Assembly (NCBI GenBank): GCA_025354965.1
Contig: JANXLW010000158.1
Location: 6,403 to 70,402 of the forward strand
Origin: Betaproteobacteria bacterium
GTDB taxonomy: Bacteria; Pseudomonadota; Gammaproteobacteria; Burkholderiales; Burkholderiaceae_C
DNA: 64,000 nucleotides
Direction: 5' to 3'
How positions within the stretch are numbered: the stretch's first letter is position 1; every line of letters starts with the position of its first letter. Below, piece by piece: positions 1 through 8,941 of the stretch. The notes under the pieces are model-generated. The model was not told where the DNA came from, searched no databases, and was given only the letters and a program-made list of their open reading frames with translations. A program made the position numbers and the translations under genes.

Positions 1-470
1 AGGTAATAGCGGATGTCATGCACTGCCATGGCAAACGACACTTGGCTCAGCAGATCTTTCAGGGTCTTTTGTGGTACGCTGAAAACGGGTCCAAAGTTGG
101 CAGCCTCTTGCACTAGCGGAAAGTCTTCGGCAGCCATGGTTTGCAATGTGAACTTGCTTTTGCCGCCTTTGAGTATGAGTTTGGTCGCGTTCGATTCCAG
201 CGACACGGTCTGATCGGCCGGCATGGTGCGCAGAATGTCAATCAGCTTGCGAGCGCCTACCGTCGTAGTGAATTCACCGACATCACCCTCCAGTTCAGCG
301 CTAGTTCTGATCTGGATCTCAAGATCGCTGGTGGTAAGTTGTAAGGATGTGCCTGATTTCCGAATCAAGACGTTGGCCAGGATGGGCAAAGTATGTCTGC
401 GCTCAACAATACCGGCTACCGATTGCAGTACCGCTAGAACTTTGTCTTGTGTGGTTTTTAGGACGATCAT
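1..470 (-). CDS. dnaN: DNA polymerase III beta sliding clamp, N-terminal part (partial)
   Basis: This is the first 156 or so codons of the ring-shaped processivity clamp that tethers DNA polymerase III to DNA; the rest lies beyond the left edge. The visible protein starts MIVLKTTQDKVLAVLQSVAG and contains the clamp-typical RRHTLPILANVLI segment, then a TTSDLEIQI segment, both hallmarks of clamp domain I. The ATG at 470-468 is the family's usual start. It lies 96 bp downstream of dnaA on the same strand, the standard dnaA-dnaN order, and is probably co-transcribed with it. Nothing looks abnormal in the part that can be read. Confidence 0.97.
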   Translation of the reverse strand, partial: MIVLKTTQDKVLAVLQSVAGIVERRHTLPILANVLIRKSGTSLQLTTSDLEIQIRTSAELEGDVGEFTTTVGARKLIDILRTMPADQTVSLESNATKLILKGGKSKFTLQTMAAEDFPLVQEAANFGPVFSVPQKTLKDLLSQVSFAMAVHDIRYY

Positions 471-566
471 GTCAACCTCTTAATAAATGTCTCTAGTTCA
501 AATTAACAACGGACGGGAGTGCATTTGTTTCCATACCGCCATTTTCCACTTTATTTTTACCAGCTA

Positions 567-1979
567 TCAGCCTTTGAGTGTCTGTTCCAGCACGTGAAGT
601 TGCTGATTCAATTCAGTCATTTGCTGACGTTCACCACCAATCTTGCGTACCGCGTGCAACACAGTGGTGTGGTCACGACCGCCAAACAACTCCCCAATTT
701 CCGGGAGACTTTTTTGCGTTAGTTCCTTGGCCAGATACATCGCGATTTGACGCGGTCTGGCAATGCTTGCGGGTCGCTTTTTGGAATACATGTCTGCAAT
801 TTTGATTTTGTAATAGTCAGCCACCGTTTTCTGGATGTTTTCAACCGAAATCTGTCGGTTCTGAATTGACAGCAAGTCGCGCAGCGCCTCACGGGCTAAC
901 AAGATGGAGATCTCTTTCTGATTGAAACGCGAGTACGCCAGAATCTTGCGCAAAGCTCCTTCCAATTCACGCACGTTTGAGCGCACATTCTTGGCGACGA
1001 AAAAGGCGACTTCTTCGGGCATCACAATGCCTTCAACCTGAGCCTTGGTGATCAGTATGGCAACCCGCATTTCCAGTTCGGGTGGCTCAATGGCTACTGT
1101 AAGCCCTGAGTCAAAACGTGAAACGAGACGTTCATGTATATCCGCCAAGCCCTTCGGATAGGTGTCACTGGTCATCACAATGTGCGACTTCTTGGCCAGC
1201 AAAGCCTCGAACGCGTTAAAGAACTCTTCCTGGGTTCTCTCCTTGTTGGCAAAAAACTGCACGTCGTCAATCAGTAGCAAATCGAGTGAGTGGTAGCGCT
1301 CCTTGAATTCGTCAAATGTCTTGCGTTGATAGGCTTTAACCACATCCGAAACAAACTGCTCAGCGTGTATGTAGAGAACTTTGGCTGTTGGCATATCGGC
1401 CAGCAACCGGTTGCCCACCGCATGCATCAGATGGGTTTTGCCCAATCCAACACCGCCGTAAATGAAAAGCGGGTTATACAAATGCCCTGGCATGCCCGCA
1501 ACGTGCATCGCTGCGGCGCGCGCCATACGGTTGGCGGTTCCTTCAACCAGCGCTTCAAAGGTCAGCGCTGTATTGAGTCGGTTCTTGAAGCTATTGGGGG
1601 CTCGTTCTTCCCCTAACCCTGCCGAGTCTTCAATCGGCATCAGCTCTTCCGGCTGCTGGGACGAAAAGCTTCTGGGAATCGCTTCCCGAGGAGCAAGTGC
1701 TAACTCCACTTGAACAGATTGTCCGGAAAACCGACCCAGCAAACTGGCGATACGGGTGCTGTACTGTGCCCTGACCCAATCCAGTTTGAACCGGTTAGCA
1801 ACGAAAATTGTGACTTTGGTCAGGTCGTCAGTGACTTTGGCCGAAAGCGGTTTGATCCAGGTGTTGAACTGTTGCTCGGGGAGTTCCTGGGCCAATTGGT
1901 CGATGCAGGTTTGCCACAGGCTATGCCCGGCACCAAGACCGGTTGAATCCGGTTGGTCAAGGTAGTTTCCCTCTGTCAT
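567..1979 (-). CDS. dnaA: Chromosomal replication initiator protein DnaA
   Basis: DnaA binds DnaA boxes at the origin, melts the DNA and loads the helicase. The 470-aa protein has the expected layout: N-terminal interaction domain (about 20-100), a variable linker, an AAA+ ATPase core with Walker A GGVGLGKTHL (about 175-185) and Walker B LLLIDDVQFF (about 235), the sensor/arginine-finger stretch near HERLVSRF, and the C-terminal helix-turn-helix with the signature GGRDHTTVLHA near 440. The start gives MTEGNYLDQP. It is transcribed towards dnaN. Two DnaA boxes lie just upstream, at 1996-2004 and 2045-2053, which fits autoregulation. Full length and apparently intact. Confidence 0.99.
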   Translation of the reverse strand: MTEGNYLDQPDSTGLGAGHSLWQTCIDQLAQELPEQQFNTWIKPLSAKVTDDLTKVTIFVANRFKLDWVRAQYSTRIASLLGRFSGQSVQVELALAPREAIPRSFSSQQPEELMPIEDSAGLGEERAPNSFKNRLNTALTFEALVEGTANRMARAAAMHVAGMPGHLYNPLFIYGGVGLGKTHLMHAVGNRLLADMPTAKVLYIHAEQFVSDVVKAYQRKTFDEFKERYHSLDLLLIDDVQFFANKERTQEEFFNAFEALLAKKSHIVMTSDTYPKGLADIHERLVSRFDSGLTVAIEPPELEMRVAILITKAQVEGIVMPEEVAFFVAKNVRSNVRELEGALRKILAYSRFNQKEISILLAREALRDLLSIQNRQISVENIQKTVADYYKIKIADMYSKKRPASIARPRQIAMYLAKELTQKSLPEIGELFGGRDHTTVLHAVRKIGGERQQMTELNQQLHVLEQTLKG

Positions 1980-2080
1980 TGTCTGTATCAGCTTCTGTGG
2001 ATAGTTTTAAATTGCTGCACCTTGGATTGTAATTTATGAGGCATTTATCCACAAGGAGAAAATCCGGGCCAACATTTGCC
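1980..2080. promoter_or_regulatory. DnaA-box region between dnaA and rpmH (candidate oriC part or dnaA operator)
   Basis: A perfect 9-mer DnaA box TTATCCACA is at 2045-2053 on the plus strand. An inverted near-perfect box, TGTGGATAG (one mismatch), is at 1996-2004. The region is locally A+T rich around 2005-2045. Two boxes are too few to prove a replication origin, but dnaA-rpmH is a common origin location in proteobacteria, and at minimum the boxes should let DnaA repress its own promoter. No 13-mer array was recognised. Confidence 0.5.
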
Positions 2081-2113
2081 TTGACACCTCCTGCACTACA
2101 AGCTGTATGTAAT
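2081..2113 (+). promoter_or_regulatory. Candidate sigma-70 promoter for rpmH-rnpA
   Basis: A perfect -35 hexamer TTGACA lies at 2081-2086. The region 17-21 bp downstream (2104-2113, TGTATGTAAT) offers imperfect -10 candidates. It is about 130 bp upstream of the rpmH start and points the right way. The -35 is convincing; the exact -10 is not. Confidence 0.45.
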
Positions 2114-2245
2114 GTAAGGTGTTGCCGGGATTAAGAAAGTTTGCGATAATCGACGGTTCCCCTGATTGTGTTGGGGGAGACCAGACAACGGCCCGCATCT
2201 ACTGATTGGTGGTGGGCTGTCATTGAGCCCTTTAGGATTTTCAAA

Positions 2246-2380
2246 ATGAAACGCACTTACCAACCTTCCAAGATTCGCCGGGCCCGCACTCACGGCTTCC
2301 TGGTTCGCATGAAAACTCGTGGCGGTCGTGCTGTGATTAACGCCCGTCGCGCCAAAGGCCGCAAGCGCCTGGCAGTCTGA
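2246..2380 (+). CDS. rpmH: 50S ribosomal protein L34
   Basis: L34 is a very small basic protein of the large ribosomal subunit. The 44 residues begin MKRTYQPSKIRRARTHGF and end GRKRLAV, the almost invariant family sequence. An upstream in-frame extension exists, but ATG 2246 gives the universal N-terminus. It heads the classic rpmH-rnpA-yidD-yidC-mnmE series and stands divergent from dnaA, the usual arrangement near bacterial origins. Confidence 0.98.
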   Translation: MKRTYQPSKIRRARTHGFLVRMKTRGGRAVINARRAKGRKRLAV

Positions 2381-2397
2381 TCCTCACGGTTCCAGCA

Positions 2398-2880
2398 GTG
2401 CGCACCTGCTTGCAGTTCTGGCGCCGCATCCAATTGAAGCGATTAACAACGCGGAGCCAGTTTCAGGCTGTACTGGCTGGCGGCATGGTAGCGCGCACGA
2501 CCCATTTTGCATTGCATTGCGTTGCGCTGAACGGGCCTGTTGTTATCCGGAAAACTCTGAAATCTTCAATCCTGCCGAAGCCGGAACTGTTTGGAGTGAA
2601 GGATGTGTGGATGGGCGCCATGGTTCCCAAGCGATGGGCCAAACGGGCAGTCACCCGCAATGCCATCAAACGACAAATTTACAGTGTGAGCGCAAGTTTT
2701 GAGTCTGCGCTTCCCAAGGCTGCGCATGTGCTTCGTTTGCGTGCCAGTTTCGACAGAACCGAATTCCCCAGCGCTACTTCGCAACTGCTCAAAGCCACTG
2801 TTCGCAACGAATTGCTGCAACTGTTTGCCAGTGTGGTGGCGCGCCCATATTTACCCAATGCGAAGCTCGGTGCAACATGA
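2398..2880 (+). CDS. rnpA: Ribonuclease P protein component
   Basis: RnpA is the basic protein cofactor of RNase P, which trims the 5' leader from pre-tRNAs. The diagnostic RNR-like motif is present as KRWAKRAVTRNAIKRQI around residues 78-95, preceded by a central beta-sheet region. As given from GTG 2398 the protein has 160 aa, slightly long for the family. TTG 2434 (reading LKRLTTRSQFQAVL) would give the more usual N-terminus and may be the true start; neither has a strong Shine-Dalgarno sequence. The stop overlaps the yidD start by four bases, indicating translational coupling. Confidence 0.93.
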   Translation: MRTCLQFWRRIQLKRLTTRSQFQAVLAGGMVARTTHFALHCVALNGPVVIRKTLKSSILPKPELFGVKDVWMGAMVPKRWAKRAVTRNAIKRQIYSVSASFESALPKAAHVLRLRASFDRTEFPSATSQLLKATVRNELLQLFASVVARPYLPNAKLGAT

Positions 2881-3149
2881 TTAGAGACGTGCTCATCAGC
2901 CTTGTCAGGGGCTATCGTCTGCTGTTGAGCCCTTGGTTGGGATCGTCATGCAGATTTGAGCCCACTTGCTCAGTGTATTCAATGCAGGCCCTGCAGACGC
3001 ATGGCGCCGCCGCTGGTTCTTATTTGACGCTGACGCGACTGGGTCGTTGCCATCCTTGGTGCGTGGGTGGTTCAGATCCTGTGCCTAGCGCAACTCCCCG
3101 GCTGTTTGCCCAGCTGACAACCTCTCCCACTGAAAAGAAGTCTTCATGA
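2877..3149 (+). CDS. yidD: Membrane protein insertion efficiency factor YidD
   Basis: YidD is a small amphipathic inner-membrane-associated protein that helps YidC/Sec insert membrane proteins. The 90-aa product shows the family core: GYRLLLSPWLGSSCRFEPTC near the N-terminus, with conserved cysteines, then RCHPWCVGGSDPVP in the middle. It overlaps rnpA by ATGA and overlaps yidC by four bases, so all three are probably translated from one transcript. Length and sequence are normal. Confidence 0.96.
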   Translation: MIRDVLISLVRGYRLLLSPWLGSSCRFEPTCSVYSMQALQTHGAAAGSYLTLTRLGRCHPWCVGGSDPVPSATPRLFAQLTTSPTEKKSS

Positions 3150-4858
3150 ACGATATTCGCCGCACCATTTTGTGGGTGATTTTTGGTTTTTCCATGGTTT
3201 TGCTGTGGGACAAATGGCAGGTTTACAACGGACACAAGGCCACATTTTTTCCTGGTCCGGCTAGCACGACCGTCAACGCCAATCCGCCGTCAGCGCCGTC
3301 CAGTGTGCCAACGGTGGTTCCTGTTGCAAATTCGACGGCTAGCAGTGCCCAGATGCCTGGGCCAATCGGTCAATTGAACTCTGCGGTGAGCGCGACTGGC
3401 GTAGCTCACGAACGTTTTGTAGTGGCGACCGATGTGCTCAAACTGACGTTTGACACCGAGGGCGCTTCACTGGTGCAGACCGCGTTCATTAGGCACGTTG
3501 ACATGAGTGACAAGAGCAAGAACTTTGTTTTGCTTGACGAAAATAAGGACCGTACCTATGTGGCGCAATCAGGCTTGATCGCGGGGGCCGCAGGGGGTAC
3601 ATTCCCAACGCATAAGACAGTCATGACGCTAGTTCCAGGTGAACACACATTAGTGGAAGGCAGCAAAGAACTGGTGATCCGATTTGAGTCACCCGAACTG
3701 GGTGGTGTCAAGTTGGTGAAAACTTTCACGTTGACGCGCGGTTCGTACGCGGTGGCAGTCAAACATGAAGTGGTCAATCTGGGTGCGGTCGCAGTGTCCC
3801 CTCAGCTCTACCTGCAGTTGGTCCGTGATGGCAATAAGCCTTTGGGGGAATCTTCTTTTTATTCAACCTTTACCGGCCCAGCAATCTATACCGAGGCCAA
3901 GAAATACCAGAAAGTGGAATTTAAGGACATCGAAAACAACAAGGTGGATGTCGAAAAGACGGCTGAAAACGGCTATGTGGCTATGGTTCAGCATTATTTT
4001 GCCAGCGCGTGGTTATTGGGTGATGGCATCAAACGCGATTTATTCTTCCGTAAGGTTGACACCAATTTGTATGCCGTCGGCATGATCACTTCGCTAAACG
4101 ATATTGCACCGGGCAGCAGTAAAACGATAGCTGCAACATTCTTTGCAGGTCCCCAGGAAGAAAAAGTGCTGGAATCGTTGGCAAATGGACTCGAGCTGGT
4201 CAAAGACTACGGTTGGCTCACAATTTTGGCCAAACCCTTGTACTGGTTGCTGGACAAACTGCAAACCTTAATCGGCAATTGGGGTTGGTCCATCATGGCC
4301 CTCGTTTTGCTGTTGAAAGCAGCCTTTTACTGGCTCAATGCCAAGGCTTACGCCAGCATGGCCAAGATGAAAGCCATCAATCCAAAGATAACTGAAATGC
4401 GGGAACGGCTGAAAGACAGTCCGCAGCAGATGCAGCAAGAGATGATGCGCATCTACCGGGAGGAAAAGGTCAATCCGATGGGTGGCTGTTTCCCGATCAT
4501 GATCCAGATTCCAGTGTTCATCGCGTTGTACTGGGTGCTGTTGTCAAGCGTCGAAATGCGCAATGCGCCCTGGGTGATGTGGATTCACGACCTTTCATCA
4601 CCTGACCCTTTCTATATTCTGCCTATCGTCATGACTTTAACTACGGTGCTGCAAACAGCCCTTAACCCAGCACCGCCAGACCCTATGCAGGCCAAGATGA
4701 TGTGGTTCATGCCGTTGGCGTTCAGTGTGATGTTCTTCTTCTTTCCGGCGGGACTGGTGTTGTACTGGATCACCAATAACGTCTTGTCGATCGCGCAGCA
4801 GTGGGTCATCAACACTCGCATGGGTGTGCCACCGCAATTCAACTTGCCCAAGTTCTGA
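3146..4858 (+). CDS. yidC: Membrane protein insertase YidC (Oxa1 family)
   Basis: YidC inserts and folds inner-membrane proteins, alone or with SecYEG. The 570-aa protein has an N-terminal transmembrane segment (residues 5-22), a proline/serine-rich linker, the large periplasmic domain typical of Gram-negative YidC (about 80-350), and the conserved C-terminal Oxa1 core with several hydrophobic segments (about 365-550), including MGGCFPIMIQIPVFIALYWV. Its start overlaps the yidD stop. The rpmH-rnpA-yidD-yidC order is conserved across proteobacteria. No irregularity was seen. Confidence 0.98.
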   Translation: MNDIRRTILWVIFGFSMVLLWDKWQVYNGHKATFFPGPASTTVNANPPSAPSSVPTVVPVANSTASSAQMPGPIGQLNSAVSATGVAHERFVVATDVLKLTFDTEGASLVQTAFIRHVDMSDKSKNFVLLDENKDRTYVAQSGLIAGAAGGTFPTHKTVMTLVPGEHTLVEGSKELVIRFESPELGGVKLVKTFTLTRGSYAVAVKHEVVNLGAVAVSPQLYLQLVRDGNKPLGESSFYSTFTGPAIYTEAKKYQKVEFKDIENNKVDVEKTAENGYVAMVQHYFASAWLLGDGIKRDLFFRKVDTNLYAVGMITSLNDIAPGSSKTIAATFFAGPQEEKVLESLANGLELVKDYGWLTILAKPLYWLLDKLQTLIGNWGWSIMALVLLLKAAFYWLNAKAYASMAKMKAINPKITEMRERLKDSPQQMQQEMMRIYREEKVNPMGGCFPIMIQIPVFIALYWVLLSSVEMRNAPWVMWIHDLSSPDPFYILPIVMTLTTVLQTALNPAPPDPMQAKMMWFMPLAFSVMFFFFPAGLVLYWITNNVLSIAQQWVINTRMGVPPQFNLPKF

Positions 4859-4866
4859 GCCGGAGC

Positions 4867-6273
4867 GTGCTGCCGCGTCATCAGGATCCCATAGTAGCCA
4901 TAGCCACCGCTCCCGGTCGAGGTGCGGTGGGCATTGTCCGGATCAGCGGGAGAAACCTTAAGGCGCTGATTGAGGGACTGTTTGCACGGCAATTGACACC
5001 CCGCGAGGCGACTTATCTACCCTTCCTTGATCACAGCGGGCAAGCGATCGATCGCGGGTTGGTGATTTATTTTCCAGCACCCTACTCGTTCACCGGCGAG
5101 GATGTTCTGGAGTTGCAGGCGCATGGTGGACCGGTCGTTTTGCAGCTCCTGCTGGCTCGTTGTATGCAAGCCGGTGCAGAACCTGATCCCGTCAGTCACG
5201 CACCAAGGCTGTCGGGTATGCGAATCGCGCTGCCTGGTGAATTCAGCGAGCGCGCATTCCTCAACGACAAGATTGATCTGGCGCAGGCAGAAGCAATTGC
5301 CGATCTGATTGATGCCAGCACCGAGCTCGCCGCCCGCAGCGCCAGTCTCTCCCTATCGGGTGCATTCTCGAAAAAAATCCACGACCTGCGTGACACGCTG
5401 ATTCAGTTGCGTATGTTGGTTGAAGCGACGCTGGACTTTCCAGAAGAGGAAATTGATTTCCTGCGCCAGGCAGACGCGTACGGCCAGCTATTGGAGTTGC
5501 AGCAGATCTTGAAAACCGTGTTGCAACAGGCCCACCAGGGCGCCCTGTTGCGCGACGGTATCTCGGTGGTGATTGCGGGCCAGCCCAACGCCGGTAAGTC
5601 ATCCCTGCTAAACGCCTTGGCAGGCGCTGAACTGGCGATTGTCACTTCGATTGCCGGTACTACCCGTGACAGGGTGCGGCAAACCATTCAAATCGAGGGC
5701 GTACCGGTACATGTGATTGACACTGCAGGCCTGCGCGAAAGCGCTGATGAGGTGGAAAAACTTGGTATCGCACGCGCCTGGGATGCCATCGCGACCGCTG
5801 ATGTTGTTTTGTTTTTGCATGATCTGACCCGTTGCGAGGCGACAAATTACAAGTTGGATGACGCAGTGATTGCCAGATTACTAGCCCAAAAACTACCATC
5901 AAAAGTACCCATCATTGACATCTGGAACAAGGCCGATGCAGTGGAACCCACCAGCCGTGACCGGGGTCTGATTTTGTCGGCCAAAACCGGGGCTGGTCTG
6001 GATACTCTGCGCCACAACTTGCTTGAGTTAGCGGGTTGGCAGTCTGCACCGGAAGGTGTCTACATTTCCCGCGAGCGGCACCTACAAGCCTTGCGCCGGG
6101 CGGACATACATTTGATGCAAGCCAAAGTCCATTTGGCGGCCAACGCACGGGCGTTGGACCTGCTGGCGGAAGAACTTCGTTTGGCACAAAACGCTTTGAG
6201 TGAAATAACCGGCGAATTTACGTCCGATGATCTGCTGGGTGTAATTTTCTCGAAATTCTGTATCGGGAAATGA
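4867..6273 (+). CDS. mnmE: tRNA uridine-5-carboxymethylaminomethyl modification GTPase MnmE
   Basis: With MnmG, MnmE modifies the wobble uridine of several tRNAs. The 468-aa product has an N-terminal folate-binding domain beginning LPRHQDPIVAIATAPGRGAV, a helical domain, and an inserted GTPase (about 215-375) with G1 GQPNAGKSSLLN, G3 DTAGLRES and G4 NKAD. It ends in the diagnostic FSKFCIGK. GTG 4867 was chosen because it gives the usual N-terminus and follows yidC directly; longer in-frame starts would run into yidC. Last gene of the plus-strand series; apt converges on it. Confidence 0.97.
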   Translation: MLPRHQDPIVAIATAPGRGAVGIVRISGRNLKALIEGLFARQLTPREATYLPFLDHSGQAIDRGLVIYFPAPYSFTGEDVLELQAHGGPVVLQLLLARCMQAGAEPDPVSHAPRLSGMRIALPGEFSERAFLNDKIDLAQAEAIADLIDASTELAARSASLSLSGAFSKKIHDLRDTLIQLRMLVEATLDFPEEEIDFLRQADAYGQLLELQQILKTVLQQAHQGALLRDGISVVIAGQPNAGKSSLLNALAGAELAIVTSIAGTTRDRVRQTIQIEGVPVHVIDTAGLRESADEVEKLGIARAWDAIATADVVLFLHDLTRCEATNYKLDDAVIARLLAQKLPSKVPIIDIWNKADAVEPTSRDRGLILSAKTGAGLDTLRHNLLELAGWQSAPEGVYISRERHLQALRRADIHLMQAKVHLAANARALDLLAEELRLAQNALSEITGEFTSDDLLGVIFSKFCIGK

Positions 6274-6289
6274 GCTGTTCCGCTGCGCC

Positions 6290-6844
6290 TCAGTGTCCGG
6301 CGAAATCGATCAACGTGAAAAGCGGCAGACCAGAGGACTTGAGTTTGGCCGAGCCGCCAAGCTCCGGCAGATCGACAATGGCGGCCCCTTCGATCACTTG
6401 AGCCCCCAGTTTTTCGAGCAACTTCATGCCGGCCATCATGGTGCCGCCGGTGGCGATTAGGTCGTCGATCAGCAACACGCGGTCACCGGGCTTGACGGCA
6501 TCAGTGTGCAACTCCACGGTGGCGCTGCCGTATTCCAGCTCGTAGGTCTCTTCTACTGTGGTGAACGGCAGCTTGCCTTTCTTGCGGATGGGAACGAAAC
6601 CGACGTTCAGTTCGTAGGCAACCACAGCGCCCAAAATGAAGCCACGGGCATCAAGCCCGGCCACAACATCGGGACGCATGGCAGGATCCATGTAGCGATG
6701 GACGAAAGCGTCTATCAGTACTCGAAATACCCTGGCTTCCTGCAGCAGCGGTGTGATGTCGCGAAACTGCACACCCGGAGCAGGCCAGTCAGGCACGGTA
6801 CGTATGTGATCTCTGAGGTACTGGTTGACACTGAGGTTTTGCAT
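6290..6844 (-). CDS. apt: Adenine phosphoribosyltransferase
   Basis: Apt salvages adenine by condensing it with PRPP to AMP. The 184-aa protein contains the PRPP-binding signature VLLIDDLIATGGTM (about 125-138) and the N-terminal segment RTVPDWPAPGVQFRDITPLL typical of the family. ATG 6844-6842 gives a standard start. It converges on mnmE with a 16-bp gap and is followed upstream by the antiporter gene on the same strand, 67 bp away. Nothing unusual. Confidence 0.96.
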   Translation of the reverse strand: MQNLSVNQYLRDHIRTVPDWPAPGVQFRDITPLLQEARVFRVLIDAFVHRYMDPAMRPDVVAGLDARGFILGAVVAYELNVGFVPIRKKGKLPFTTVEETYELEYGSATVELHTDAVKPGDRVLLIDDLIATGGTMMAGMKLLEKLGAQVIEGAAIVDLPELGGSAKLKSSGLPLFTLIDFAGH

Positions 6845-6911
6845 TGCGCGGGATGTTGGGGTTGGAGTCTGTATTGTGCATCGTGCCCGCTTTCTTGCCA
6901 GGGTTGACTAG

Positions 6912-8897
6912 TCAGCCTCTAAGCAATTTCTGCTCGGCCGAGGCCAATGTTTCGGACTTGCCTGACAGCACCAGCGTATCGCCATCCTCAATCAGCGGGT
7001 CTGTTGCAATCGACATGACCTTGCCGCCATGGCGCCGCAGGCTGACGATACGAACGTCCAGTCCGTGAACGCAAAGGTGGCTCAGAGGCTTGCCGATAGA
7101 CTTGGCGCCCCGCGGCAACGTCAGTGACGACAGCCGCTCCTGATGGAGTTCGTCCAGTGAGTCGTCATCGGCCCCATGGAAGTAGCCACGAAGCAGGTTG
7201 TAGCGTGCATCGCGTTGATCCTGCACCATGCGAATCACGCGTCGCATGGGTACACCCACCAATGCCAGCGCATGACTGGCCAGCATCAATGAGCCTTCAA
7301 TCGCCTCCGGCACTACTTCTGTGGCGCCGGCATGCTGGAGTGCTTCCAGATCATGATCATCCTGGGTTCGCACAATGACAGGCACCTGCGGTGCATGGGC
7401 CCGCGTATGCGCCAGCACCTTCATGGCACCGGGGACTTCAAGATAGGTGATGACCACGGCACTGGCGCGGGCCAGACCTGCTGCGATCAGAGCTTGAAGG
7501 CGAGCGGCATCTCCGAAAACAACGGAGTCACCGGCGGCGGCGGCCTGGCGCACTCGGTCCGGGTCAAGATCAAGCGCGATGTAGGGAATACCTTCTAGTT
7601 CTAGCATGCGAGCCAGGTTCTGTCCGCAGCGGCCATACCCGCAAATAATCACATGCTTGTTCACGTTGATTGACTTGCGGGCAATGCTTGTCATTTGCAG
7701 GGACTGTTGCAGCCATTCACTGCTCACCAACTTCATCACAATTCGGTTGCTGTACAAAATGACGAATGGTGTGGCCAGCATCGACAGCACCATGCTGGCC
7801 AGTATTGGGTTTAGCAGGGTCGGAGGCACTAGCGCGTTGGTTTGGGCCAGTGTCAACAGGACAAATCCGAACTCGCCCGCCTGTGCGAGATAGAGTCCGG
7901 TGCGCAGAGAAACGCCTGAAGTGGCGCCCAATCCGCGTGCCAACGCCGCCACCAGTACGGCCTTGAACAATACTGGCAAAGTGATCAGCAAAAGCACCAG
8001 GGGCCATCTCTCCAGCACCAGGCGCCAGTCCAACATCATCCCGATGCTGATGAAAAACAGGCCCAGCAAAACATCGTGAAACGGCCGGATATCAGTCTCT
8101 ACCTGTTGCTTGTATTGCGTCTCCGAGATCAGCATGCCTGCGATAAATGCCCCCAGCGCCAAGCTTAAGCCTGCCAGCTCGGTCAACCAGGCCAGACCCA
8201 ATGTGATGAGCAGAAGATTGAGCACAAACAACTCTTCGCTTTTTCGCCGTGCCACCAGGGTCAGCCACCATCGGATCACAGTTGGCCCACCGACCAGCAG
8301 CAAAGCTATTAATACCGTTGCTTTGAGTGCCGCCAGCACCATCGTTTCGAACATCCGCTCGGCGCTAGCCCCGAGCGCTGGGATCAGTACCAACAGTGGG
8401 ACCACAGCCAGATCCTGAAACAACAATATCCCCATGACCCGTTTGCCGTGTTCCGACTCCATTTCCAGCCGCTCAGTCATCAGTTTGACCACAATCGCCG
8501 TACTGCTCATGGCGAGCGCACCCGACAACGCGAGTGCCGTTTGCCATCCCATACCCCACAACTTTGGTGCAATAAGTGCCAACCCCATGGCGGCTGCCGT
8601 GGCCCCGAGCATCGTGAGCAGAACCTGGAAAAACCCCAATCCGAACACATGGTTGCGCATGGCGCGTAGTTTGGTCAAGTTGAACTCAAGCCCGATGACA
8701 AACATCAAGAAGACCACACCAAACTCGCCCAAGTGGCGCACACCATCGGCGTTCTTCGCCAGCGCCAGCGCATTGGGGCCGATCACTACCCCCACTGACA
8801 AATATCCCAGCATCGGGGGCAGCTTCAAGAAACGACAGGCGACCACACCCAGCACAGCGGCCAGTAGGTACAGCAATGTGAGTTCAAGCGGGCTCAT
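6912..8897 (-). CDS. CPA2-family monovalent cation:proton antiporter (Kef/YbaL type) with RCK domains
   Basis: A 661-aa inner-membrane antiporter, most likely exchanging K+ (or Na+) for protons. Residues 1-380 form a strongly hydrophobic Na/H-exchanger domain of about a dozen helices, including GYLSVGVVIGPNALAL and the conserved LGAFIAGMLISE. Residues about 415-530 form an NAD-binding RCK_N domain with the Rossmann motif GYGRCGQNLARML, and about 575-655 form an RCK_C domain. The soluble domains suggest gating by nucleotide or redox state. The glutathione-adduct regulation of KefB/C cannot be confirmed from sequence. Divergent from kdsD over a 44-bp gap. Confidence 0.92.
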   Translation of the reverse strand: MSPLELTLLYLLAAVLGVVACRFLKLPPMLGYLSVGVVIGPNALALAKNADGVRHLGEFGVVFLMFVIGLEFNLTKLRAMRNHVFGLGFFQVLLTMLGATAAAMGLALIAPKLWGMGWQTALALSGALAMSSTAIVVKLMTERLEMESEHGKRVMGILLFQDLAVVPLLVLIPALGASAERMFETMVLAALKATVLIALLLVGGPTVIRWWLTLVARRKSEELFVLNLLLITLGLAWLTELAGLSLALGAFIAGMLISETQYKQQVETDIRPFHDVLLGLFFISIGMMLDWRLVLERWPLVLLLITLPVLFKAVLVAALARGLGATSGVSLRTGLYLAQAGEFGFVLLTLAQTNALVPPTLLNPILASMVLSMLATPFVILYSNRIVMKLVSSEWLQQSLQMTSIARKSINVNKHVIICGYGRCGQNLARMLELEGIPYIALDLDPDRVRQAAAAGDSVVFGDAARLQALIAAGLARASAVVITYLEVPGAMKVLAHTRAHAPQVPVIVRTQDDHDLEALQHAGATEVVPEAIEGSLMLASHALALVGVPMRRVIRMVQDQRDARYNLLRGYFHGADDDSLDELHQERLSSLTLPRGAKSIGKPLSHLCVHGLDVRIVSLRRHGGKVMSIATDPLIEDGDTLVLSGKSETLASAEQKLLRG

Positions 8898-8941
8898 TCC
8901 CGGATACTAGCAAGTCGCGCCTTCATCTATAAAATGGCGCC

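Noticed and set aside
2168..2245. N-terminally extended L34
   Set aside because: L34 is nearly invariant in length; the extension is the rpmH leader.
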